A DNA stretch of 64,000 bases, taken from Bacteroides bouchesdurhonensis (lineage in GTDB: Bacteria > Bacteroidota > Bacteroidia > Bacteroidales > Bacteroidaceae). The notes under the pieces are model-generated. The model searched no databases, was not told the origin of the DNA, and saw only the letters and a program-made list of their open reading frames with translations. The stretch spans positions 3,698,577-3,762,576 of the forward strand of contig NZ_LT707006.1 in the NCBI RefSeq assembly GCF_900155865.1, given 5' to 3'. The number at the start of each line of letters is the position of its first letter. The first letter of the stretch is position 1. A program made the position numbers and the translations under genes. This document shows, one piece after another, positions 1-6,738 of this stretch.

Positions 1-110
1 ACAAGGGTTATATCTCAAGAATAGAGCGAGGTCTTACTGTTCCAACAGTTTCTACTTTGTATCGCATTGCAGCAGCTATGGGGCTAACTGTAGAATTAAG
101 ACCTATGTAA
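1..110 (+). CDS. XRE-family helix-turn-helix protein, C-terminal end only
   Basis: The window opens inside this gene. Reading from base 3, the last 35 codons give KGYISRIERGL followed by TVSTLYRIAAAMGLTVEL and a stop. This is the recognition helix and last helices of an XRE/Cro-type DNA-binding fold: SRIERG and the 'P T V S T L Y R I A A A M G' spacing are typical. Short proteins ending this way in Bacteroides are often HigA-like antitoxins or small repressors, but the partner gene would lie outside the window, so the toxin-antitoxin idea is inference. It is followed at once by an intrinsic terminator. Confidence 0.8.
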   Translation, partial: KGYISRIERGLTVPTVSTLYRIAAAMGLTVELRPM

Positions 111-112
111 AT

Positions 113-137
113 AAGCCGGAGCACTAAACTCCGGCTT
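113..137 (+). terminator. Intrinsic terminator after the XRE gene
   Basis: A perfect 9-bp stem (AAGCCGGAG / CTCCGGCTT) with a 7-base loop starts three bases after the stop codon. Only a short T run follows, so termination strength is uncertain. Confidence 0.75.
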
Positions 138-563
138 TCAATTGATTAGCCCTTACAGAAACACGACACCTCGCAATTATCAGAAATTGTACTCTCAGAC
201 TGAATCCCAAGCACCCTTGACATTTCCTCACCTAATCCGGTAGTCATTTTCCCACCAGCAAGCGAGCTTGGAGAAAACAGGTACAGGATAATGAAGATAA
301 ATTTCTTCCGTTGGGTTACACTGTCAGTATTAGGGGGGGACATCCTCTCTCGTCTAATACCTCAACGAATATTCTATAGATTTCATGGATAAGGTTTTTA
401 TCCTCAAATTATGCAAAGCAACGCATGTGGTAAGAATCCGTTCGACGAAAGAGTTCGCTCTGAGTCTACATTCATCTTGACAATTCTCATGGCTTTGGCA
501 CTGCCAGTAATGTTATATTCTTAACAATAACTCAGGATTCTTATGAATCAAAGTATTCTTATT
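138..563. other. Stretch without a confident gene
   Basis: Apart from the doubtful minus-strand peptide, I see no recognisable gene. A plus-strand frame starting at 291 (MKINFFRWVT) runs 34 codons through a G7 tract but has no family match. The stretch lies downstream of both flanking genes, so few promoters are expected. Confidence 0.5.
146..343 (-). CDS. Possible 65-residue peptide with a Cys-rich tail (doubtful)
   Basis: A reading frame opposite to its neighbours encodes a protein with a hydrophobic patch (FIFIILYLF, residues 15-23) and a three-cysteine end, NCEVSCFCKG. An internal Met at residue 33 would give a 33-residue peptide starting MTTGLGEEMSRVLG. I do not recognise a family and saw no TAnnTTTG box upstream on this strand. 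A G7 run in the same region could mark a frameshift. It could be a small secreted or modified peptide, or chance. Confidence is low because only the cysteine tail supports it. Confidence 0.2.
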   Translation of the reverse strand: MSPPNTDSVTQRKKFIFIILYLFSPSSLAGGKMTTGLGEEMSRVLGIQSESTISDNCEVSCFCKG

Positions 564-1916
564 CTATTCAGAGTAAGTTCTCCTTATTCCGGAGGCAGAG
601 ATTATCGGACGCTCCACCGCTTTACGACAAGTTACACGAATATTTTCATTAACAGCACGTGTTTTGTTGGAGATGTAAGGCATATCAATGGAAGGAATAC
701 CACTAGAACAATAGTCCTGAGATGTCATGGGGTGAACCATATATTTAGCTTTACCTGCTTCTATAAAGGGACGATCTCTTTCATACTCTTTCGCACTAAC
801 TTCCAACATATATTCAAAATACGAACGGCTCATTTCTATTTGTTCTTCAAGAGGCAAAGTCTTGTCTATATTCCAAATCCCTGTACAATCCATAGGATAC
901 AAAGGATTCCCTTCCTGATCAAGGACTAAAAGATACATATGCCCAGGAACTACTACTAATTGAATACTTAATCCAATACTAAGACAAAGGCTTGCCATTG
1001 CACAAGTAAGTGTAGCACAATCTCCCTGACCATTATTAAACACTTCAGCAAAAGTAGATCGATGCGTTCCCTCTGAAGAATATGCCACACCATATTTATT
1101 CATCAACCAATAAAATGCAGCCAATTGCTCCTTTACATAATCATTACCCCATTGATAACCAACAAAATCATTTTTTATTTCTGACATATCTACATCATTT
1201 ATCGCTTCCTGTTTAAGTTTACTTACCATGGGATTATTGGGTGAAACATAGCCAAAGAAAAAAGGATTAAAAGAACAATAAAATGCTTCATCATCTTCTC
1301 TAATAGGGTATTCACCCCAATCTAAAGTTCTCAAAAACGCAATATAATCCTTATTATCTGGAATATCCTTCTTCCAATAAATAGTATATATAGCTTCTTG
1401 AAAAGGAGAGACCCTAAATTGTTTGGAATATCGACAAATCACATTTCCTTTCAAACCGATTTCCCATTCCATTGTAATGGGCATCGCTGATTTTATAGAA
1501 GAGAACACTTCATATTTCCACTTAATAGGAAAAAACATCTCAATACGGTCGTCCCCGGTTGTCAGCATAGTTACCGTTCTCTCTTCATTGAGGGCAGAAG
1601 TTTTCATAGTCACATTGATTTCCTGACCGGCAGCCGGATTATCAAAGATTAGCTTCATATCTTCAAACGGATCTCCCATTTTATAATATTTACTGATACT
1701 TGGAGCCAGATAAGCAAAAAGTGGTGAAACATAATCATCTCCCCTAGGCTCTAACCAACTCTGCGACAATGCTTTTACATTCAAATCCCGCATTGGAGTT
1801 TCTTCGTTATCGGTCTCCTCCACCACAGTGGTATAATAAGTATTCTTCTCACAAGCAACCAAACAGACCGCGAAACACATCCCGACAAATATCCGGGAAA
1901 ATAAATTTATTTTCAT
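564..1916 (-). CDS. Transglutaminase-like domain lipoprotein
   Basis: A 450-residue exported protein. The signal peptide ends in the lipobox LVAC with Cys22 as the probable lipidation site. The C-terminal half carries a transglutaminase/protease-like fold: GQGDC with Cys300, PGHMY with His326 and PMDCTG with Asp343 give a plausible Cys-His-Asp triad, and the segment after Cys300 (CAMASLCLSIGL) matches the usual helix. The first 200 residues look beta-rich and are unassigned. Members of this superfamily in Bacteroides are cell-envelope proteins, and substrates are mostly unknown. A TATCTTTG box about 20 bases upstream supports the start. It is convergent with nothing recognisable and divergent from the glycosyltransferase gene. 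Confidence 0.82.
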   Translation of the reverse strand: MKINLFSRIFVGMCFAVCLVACEKNTYYTTVVEETDNEETPMRDLNVKALSQSWLEPRGDDYVSPLFAYLAPSISKYYKMGDPFEDMKLIFDNPAAGQEINVTMKTSALNEERTVTMLTTGDDRIEMFFPIKWKYEVFSSIKSAMPITMEWEIGLKGNVICRYSKQFRVSPFQEAIYTIYWKKDIPDNKDYIAFLRTLDWGEYPIREDDEAFYCSFNPFFFGYVSPNNPMVSKLKQEAINDVDMSEIKNDFVGYQWGNDYVKEQLAAFYWLMNKYGVAYSSEGTHRSTFAEVFNNGQGDCATLTCAMASLCLSIGLSIQLVVVPGHMYLLVLDQEGNPLYPMDCTGIWNIDKTLPLEEQIEMSRSYFEYMLEVSAKEYERDRPFIEAGKAKYMVHPMTSQDYCSSGIPSIDMPYISNKTRAVNENIRVTCRKAVERPIISASGIRRTYSE

Positions 1917-1938
1917 ATATATATTATTAAAAGCTATG

Positions 1939-1946
1939 CAAAGATA
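1939..1946 (-). promoter_or_regulatory. Bacteroides -7 promoter element of the transglutaminase-like gene
   Basis: Read on the minus strand this is TATCTTTG, an exact TAnnTTTG match. It predicts transcription starting near 1935, roughly 20 bases before the start codon. No clear -33 TTTG was seen. Confidence 0.6.
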
Positions 1947-2080
1947 CGTTTATAAATCGATATTGCTCAAACTTCACTAAACAATATCCATTAGAATAAA
2001 AAAAGTACCATTTTGCAGCTATCTCCCACTATCATCGCGTTAAATTATCCTTAGTTCATTCATAACTAAAGGAAAAGAAC

Positions 2081-2088
2081 TATTTTTG
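2081..2088 (+). promoter_or_regulatory. -7 promoter element of the glycosyltransferase-pyrC pair
   Basis: TATTTTTG matches TAnnTTTG and lies 22 bases before the start codon of the glycosyltransferase gene. I found no good -33 TTTG at the expected spacing. Confidence 0.5.
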
Positions 2089-2110
2089 TTTTAAAATTTA
2101 TAGTATTTAT

Positions 2111-2854
2111 ATGCAAACATCGGATAGCATCGTAATTATCCCTACTTACAATGAGCGGGAAAACATAGAGAATATCATTCGTGCCGTTTTCGGACTTTCC
2201 AAGATATTTCACATTTTAGTCATAGAAGACGGTTCGCCGGACGGAACGGCAACCATCGTAAAAACTCTGCAACAAGAATTTCCCGAACGCCTTTTTATGA
2301 TCGAGCGCAAAGGAAAATTAGGATTGGGGACCGCTTATATTACCGGCTTTAAGTGGGCTTTGGAACACGCTTACGAATATATCTTTGAAATGGATGCCGA
2401 CTTCAGTCACAATCCCAACGATCTTCCCCGTTTATACAAAGCTTGTTCGGAAGAAGGAGGAGATGTATCCATCGGTTCACGCTACGTAAGCGGGGTAAAT
2501 GTGGTAAACTGGCCAATGGGACGAGTGTTGATGTCCTATTTCGCTTCCAAATATGTACGTTTTATTACAGGAATTCCTGTGCATGATACTACAGCCGGAT
2601 TTGTTTGTTACCGTCGGCAAGTGCTCGAAACGATTGATCTGGACAATATCCGTTTCAAAGGATATGCTTTCCAGATAGAGATGAAGTTTACCGCTTATAA
2701 GTGTGGATTCAAAATCATTGAAGTACCTGTTATTTTCATCAATAGAGAGTTAGGAACTTCAAAGATGAATAGTAGTATTTTTGGTGAAGCCATATTTGGT
2801 GTGATTAAGTTAAAAGTTAATAGTTGGTTCCATAAATTCCCACAAAAGAGATGA
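2111..2854 (+). CDS. Family 2 glycosyltransferase, polyprenyl-phosphate mannosyltransferase type
   Basis: A 247-residue GT-A glycosyltransferase of the dolichyl/polyprenyl-phosphate mannose (DPM1-like) type. These transfer a sugar from a nucleotide sugar to a lipid phosphate carrier at the cytoplasmic membrane face. Visible motifs are IIPTYNERENI near residue 10, ILVIEDGSPDGT near 36, and the metal-binding EMDADFSH near 97, followed by GSRYVSG and TAGFVCYRR. There is no C-terminal membrane segment, so this is the short, soluble form. The stop overlaps the pyrC start (ATGA), implying translational coupling. The actual donor sugar cannot be told from sequence. The start is supported by the upstream promoter box. 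Confidence 0.88.
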   Translation: MQTSDSIVIIPTYNERENIENIIRAVFGLSKIFHILVIEDGSPDGTATIVKTLQQEFPERLFMIERKGKLGLGTAYITGFKWALEHAYEYIFEMDADFSHNPNDLPRLYKACSEEGGDVSIGSRYVSGVNVVNWPMGRVLMSYFASKYVRFITGIPVHDTTAGFVCYRRQVLETIDLDNIRFKGYAFQIEMKFTAYKCGFKIIEVPVIFINRELGTSKMNSSIFGEAIFGVIKLKVNSWFHKFPQKR

Positions 2855-4191
2855 AACGTATTCTGATTGAAAATGCTGTTATAATCAACGAAGGAAGAAA
2901 AGTATTAGGTTCCGTCGTTATTGAAGACGAAAAGATTGCTGAAATATTAGTAGGCGACCAAAAAACAGTTGTACCTTGTGATGAAATTATTGATGCAACG
3001 GGATGCTATCTTCTACCGGGAGTCATTGACGAGCACGTCCATTTCCGCGATCCGGGACTGACACATAAGGCAGATATTACCACTGAAAGTCGTGCAGCAG
3101 CAGCAGGAGGCGTTACTTCCATCATGGACATGCCGAATACGAATCCGCAAACTACTACTTTAGAAGCTTTGAATGAGAAATTCATACTGCTGGCGGAAAA
3201 GTCTGCAATCAATTATTCCTGTTATTTCGGGGCTACCAACAATAACTACACTCAATTCGATCAATTGGACAAACACAGGGTTTGTGGTGTAAAGTTGTTC
3301 ATGGGGTCCAGTACAGGCAATATGTTGGTAGACCGGTTGGCTAGTTTGCGTAATATCTTTGGAGGTACTGATTTGTTGATTGCCGCCCATTGTGAAGACC
3401 AGGGAATTATCAAAGAAAATACAGATAAATATAAGAAAGAGTACGGAGACGATGCTCCTTTAGAACTGCATCCTGTCATCCGCTCGGAAGAAGCTTGTTA
3501 CCATTCTTCTGAGTTGGCAGTACAATTGGCAAAGGAAGCAAATGCACGTTTACATATCATGCATATTTCTACTGCCAAAGAACTAAGCCTCTTCGAGAAA
3601 CTGCCTTTAGCACAAAAAAGAATTACTGCGGAGGCCTGTGTATCTCATTTGCTCTTTACGGAAGAGGACTACCAGACTTTGGGCGCACGTATCAAATGTA
3701 ATCCGGCCATCAAAACAGCTGAAGATAGGAAAGCATTGCAAGAAGCCGTTAATAGTGGTTTGATTGATGCTATTGCTACCGACCACGCTCCGCATTTATT
3801 GAGTGAGAAAGAAGGAGGAGCTCTCAAAGCCATGTCCGGTATGCCGATGATACAGTTCTCACTGGTGAGTATGTTGGAGTTTGTGGATAAAGGAATCTTT
3901 ACTATCGAAAAGGTAGTTGAGAAAATGTGTCACGCTCCTGCACAAATGTATGAGATACAAAAACGTGGATTTATCCGGAAAGGTTATTTCGCCGATTTTG
4001 TTCTGGTACGTCCCGGAAGTGAATGGACCGTTACTACCGACTGCATCCTGAGCAAATGTAAATGGAGCCCACTGGAAGGACATACTTTCAATTGGAAAGT
4101 AGAGAAAACATTTGTAAACGGACATCTGTTATACAACAATGGAATTATTGATGAAGAATATCGCGGACAAGAGCTATTTTTTGAAAGATAA
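2851..4191 (+). CDS. pyrC: Dihydroorotase
   Basis: A 446-residue cyclic amidohydrolase catalysing N-carbamoyl-aspartate to dihydroorotate in pyrimidine synthesis. The metal-binding motif HVHFRDPG (His62, His64) is present, followed by DMPNTNPQ, the metal-ligand histidines in AAHCEDQ and LHIMHIS, and the catalytic aspartate in ATDHAPH. Length and motifs fit the type I (PyrC/AllB-like) group, and an allantoinase or hydantoinase role is less likely given the intact dihydroorotase pattern. It overlaps the glycosyltransferase gene by four bases. A 22-bp-period repeat array begins immediately after the stop codon. Confidence 0.92.
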   Translation: MKRILIENAVIINEGRKVLGSVVIEDEKIAEILVGDQKTVVPCDEIIDATGCYLLPGVIDEHVHFRDPGLTHKADITTESRAAAAGGVTSIMDMPNTNPQTTTLEALNEKFILLAEKSAINYSCYFGATNNNYTQFDQLDKHRVCGVKLFMGSSTGNMLVDRLASLRNIFGGTDLLIAAHCEDQGIIKENTDKYKKEYGDDAPLELHPVIRSEEACYHSSELAVQLAKEANARLHIMHISTAKELSLFEKLPLAQKRITAEACVSHLLFTEEDYQTLGARIKCNPAIKTAEDRKALQEAVNSGLIDAIATDHAPHLLSEKEGGALKAMSGMPMIQFSLVSMLEFVDKGIFTIEKVVEKMCHAPAQMYEIQKRGFIRKGYFADFVLVRPGSEWTVTTDCILSKCKWSPLEGHTFNWKVEKTFVNGHLLYNNGIIDEEYRGQELFFER

Positions 4192-4194
4192 ATA

Positions 4195-4398
4195 GTTTCA
4201 AAGTGTTTCATATAGAAGAACACTCTGTTCCATATAGAAGAACACTCTGTTCCATATAGCGAAACAAAGTGTTTCATGCCTTGGAACAACTAGTTTCACC
4301 CTATTGAAACTAAGTGTTTCACGCCTTGAAACTAAAAGTTTCAACCATTGAAACCAATAGTTCCAAACCTTGAAACCATCAGTTCGAAACGTTGAAAC
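4195..4398. repeat. 22-bp-period array of alternating GTTTC / GAAAC words
   Basis: Starting four bases after the pyrC stop, GTTTC-like words (GTTTC, GTTCC, GTTCG) begin at 4205, 4227, 4249, 4271, 4293, 4316, 4338, 4360 and 4382. That is a 22-base step with one 23-base step. Each is followed 12-13 bases later by the complementary word GAAAC or GAAC. The general unit is GTTTC-N7-GAAAC-N5. The units at 4209-4230 and 4231-4252 are identical; the others have diverged in the spacers while keeping the words. Each unit can fold as a small hairpin. Function is unknown. Confidence 0.9.
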
Positions 4399-4450
4399 TA
4401 ACACTCCGATCCGTTCATTTCAATAATATCATTATAGATCTCCCAAATTC

Positions 4451-4552
4451 CGGTGATAGGTGATAGATCGGGTGATAGGTTATTTATCAACCTATCACCT
4501 CTTGAAACACCGATGAACAAATAGATTCAGCACATTGGTGATAGGTTGATAG
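4451..4552. repeat. GGTGATAGG repeats, including an 11-bp inverted repeat
   Basis: The word GGTGATAG occurs at about 4452, 4471 and 4537. GGTGATAGGTT (4471-4481) pairs perfectly with AACCTATCACC (4489-4499) across a 7-base loop. No T run follows, so it is not an ordinary terminator. It lies between the 22-bp array and the next gene. Confidence 0.75.
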
Positions 4553-4635
4553 AGAAAATGCAGTTTTTTCCTATGTAGAAGAAGAATTGGAATGAAACGA
4601 ATAAATCAGTCTTAACTCGTTTAATACAGTAGTTT

Positions 4636-5538
4636 ATGATATTATCTTATAAAATACATGATGTTGCCCCCTACATTAATTGGATTTACTTTTTCCATGC
4701 CTGGGGATTCCAACCACGTTATGCAGCCATTGCCAACATTCACGGTTGTGACGTATGCCGCGCCTCTTGGCTGACAACTTTTCCAGAGGAAGAGCGAAGC
4801 AAAGCTTCAGAAGCCATGCAACTGTTCAAAGAAGCAAACCGGATGCTCGACATGCTCGATGCGGACTATGAAGTAAAAACAATCTTCAAACTCTGCAAAA
4901 CTAATTCAGACGGAGATAATCTGGTGATCGAGAAAGAAGAAAATCAAACGGTTATTTTCCCACTACTCCGCCAACAAACTCCCAAACGGGACGGTAGCCC
5001 TTTCATCTGCCTGAGCGATTTCATCCGTCCCCTATCTTCCGGCATTCCGGACACAATGGGTGTTTTTGCTTCCTGTATCGACGCGGACATGGAAGGGTTA
5101 TACGAACAAGATCCTTATAAACATCTACTCGTTCAAACTCTTTCAGACCGTCTGGCAGAAGCTGCCACAGAAAAAATGCACGAATATGTACGCAAAGAAT
5201 TCTGGGGATATGCCAAAGATGAGAATCTGGCAATACCTGACTTATTGGTAGAGAAGTATCAAGGAATCCGCCCTGCCGTAGGTTATCCCTCCCTTCCCGA
5301 CCAATCAGTCAATTTCTTGTTGGACGAAATTCTGGATATGAAACAAATAGGAATCAGTCTCACTGAGAATGGGGCTATGTATCCTCATTCTTCTGTTTGC
5401 GGCCTTATGTTTGCACATCCCGCCTCCGAATATTTCTCTGTAGGGAAAATTGGTGAAGACCAACTCGAAGACTATGCACGAAGGCGAAAGAAAAGTATGG
5501 AGGAAATGCGCAAATTCCTGGCTGCCAATTTGCAATGA
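4636..5538 (+). CDS. Stand-alone MetH activation (AdoMet-binding) domain
   Basis: A 300-residue protein matching the C-terminal reactivation domain of cobalamin-dependent methionine synthase, which binds S-adenosylmethionine to remethylate oxidised cob(II)alamin. Recognisable segments are DRLAEAATEKMHEY (171-184), the AdoMet-binding RPAVGYPSLPD (212-222), and MYPHSSVCGLMFAHP through EYFSVG (248-270). The metH gene in this same window (42401-45148) ends right after its B12-binding domain and lacks exactly this part, so the two should form one enzyme in trans. The next gene starts 30 bases downstream. I recall split MetH in other Bacteroidetes but cannot check. Confidence 0.9.
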   Translation: MILSYKIHDVAPYINWIYFFHAWGFQPRYAAIANIHGCDVCRASWLTTFPEEERSKASEAMQLFKEANRMLDMLDADYEVKTIFKLCKTNSDGDNLVIEKEENQTVIFPLLRQQTPKRDGSPFICLSDFIRPLSSGIPDTMGVFASCIDADMEGLYEQDPYKHLLVQTLSDRLAEAATEKMHEYVRKEFWGYAKDENLAIPDLLVEKYQGIRPAVGYPSLPDQSVNFLLDEILDMKQIGISLTENGAMYPHSSVCGLMFAHPASEYFSVGKIGEDQLEDYARRRKKSMEEMRKFLAANLQ

Positions 5539-5568
5539 GAGAATAAATGATTTTCAAATACACGGAAT

Positions 5569-6738
5569 ATGCTACAACGTTTATTTATCTTTTTATTAAT
5601 CTTTCTGATCCTGCCTGACATCTATCTGTATTTCAGATTTATAGTCAAGCTGACGACTAAATGCCGGTTACGCATTCTTTATTGGTTTCCATGTATCTTG
5701 CTGACTGCGGGAATTACTTACCTGGGATATTTTGCCAAAAATGTACAAGCTGAGCAACAGTTCCAGTTAGCAATCGGCTGGTTCTCCATTTTCTTTTTTC
5801 TATTTACGGCTCCTAAATTGATACTAGCCCTATGTACATTGGTTGGAGTACCTTTTCATAAATGGCTACGCTGGCCCCGAACTCCATTTATATGTACCGG
5901 ACTGACATTAGGACTTATCTCTATCATCATTATTATTTATGGTTCTTTTATCGGACGTACACAATTTGATGTCAAAGAAGTCACTTACACTTCTTCCCGT
6001 TTGCCACAGGCATTTGACGGATATCGCATTGTTCAATTATCCGACATTCATATCGGTAGTTGGTATGGAAATGCTTCTGCTATTCAAAAGCTAGTCGATC
6101 TGGTAAATGAACAAAATCCTGATCTTATTGTCTTCACTGGAGATCTGGTCAATCACCGCGCAATTGAGTTGGACGGCTTTCAGGAAATACTAGCCGGATT
6201 AAAAGCGAAAGATGGGGTTTACTCCGTATTGGGAAATCACGATTATGGTCCTTATTATCATTGGAAAGATAAGCATGCTGAAGCAGAAAACCTGTCTGAC
6301 CTCCAACAAAGGCAAGCAGCCATGGGATGGAAATTATTAAATAATGAGCATGATATCCTGAAACAAGGTAACGACAGCATTGCACTTATAGGAGTTGAGA
6401 ACGAAGGCGAACCTCCTTTTTCCCAACATGGTGATTTAACCAAAGCAATGCGGGGCACGGAAGGCATGTTCCAGATTTTGCTGAGCCATAACCCGACACA
6501 TTGGAGAAGAGAAGTACTTCCCCAATCGAATGTAGACTTAATGTTAGCCGGACATACGCATGGCATGCAAATGAAACTGGGGAATTACTCTCTTGCTTCC
6601 TATATCTATCCGGAATGGTGCGGAATGTATCTGGAAGAAGCACGAGGATTGTATGTAAATTTAGGAATCGGATACGTCGGATTGCCTTTCCGTTTCGGTG
6701 CCTGGCCGGAAATAACGGTGCTTACCCTACGACGGTAA
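5569..6738 (+). CDS. Membrane-anchored metallophosphoesterase
   Basis: A 389-residue calcineurin-like phosphoesterase. Three to four hydrophobic segments occupy about the first 130 residues. The catalytic domain follows, with the metal-binding series QLSDIHIG, VFTGDLVNH, VLGNHDYG, LLSHNP and LAGHTHGMQ in order. This layout fits the YkuE/YaeI-like group, which acts on envelope phospholipid or UDP-sugar phosphodiesters in characterised members; the substrate here is unknown. The active site would face outward if the anchor has the usual topology. The 3' end overlaps the convergent sbcC gene by 17 bases. Confidence 0.85.
   Translation: MLQRLFIFLLIFLILPDIYLYFRFIVKLTTKCRLRILYWFPCILLTAGITYLGYFAKNVQAEQQFQLAIGWFSIFFFLFTAPKLILALCTLVGVPFHKWLRWPRTPFICTGLTLGLISIIIIIYGSFIGRTQFDVKEVTYTSSRLPQAFDGYRIVQLSDIHIGSWYGNASAIQKLVDLVNEQNPDLIVFTGDLVNHRAIELDGFQEILAGLKAKDGVYSVLGNHDYGPYYHWKDKHAEAENLSDLQQRQAAMGWKLLNNEHDILKQGNDSIALIGVENEGEPPFSQHGDLTKAMRGTEGMFQILLSHNPTHWRREVLPQSNVDLMLAGHTHGMQMKLGNYSLASYIYPEWCGMYLEEARGLYVNLGIGYVGLPFRFGAWPEITVLTLRR

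Noticed and set aside
543..929. Plus-strand frame opposite the transglutaminase-like gene
   Set aside because: Antisense to a gene with a clear signal peptide and catalytic triad; composition is that of a complementary-strand shadow.
6722..6738. 17-base overlap of the phosphoesterase and sbcC ends as a regulatory antisense overlap
   Set aside because: Short convergent overlaps are common and both C-termini look normal.
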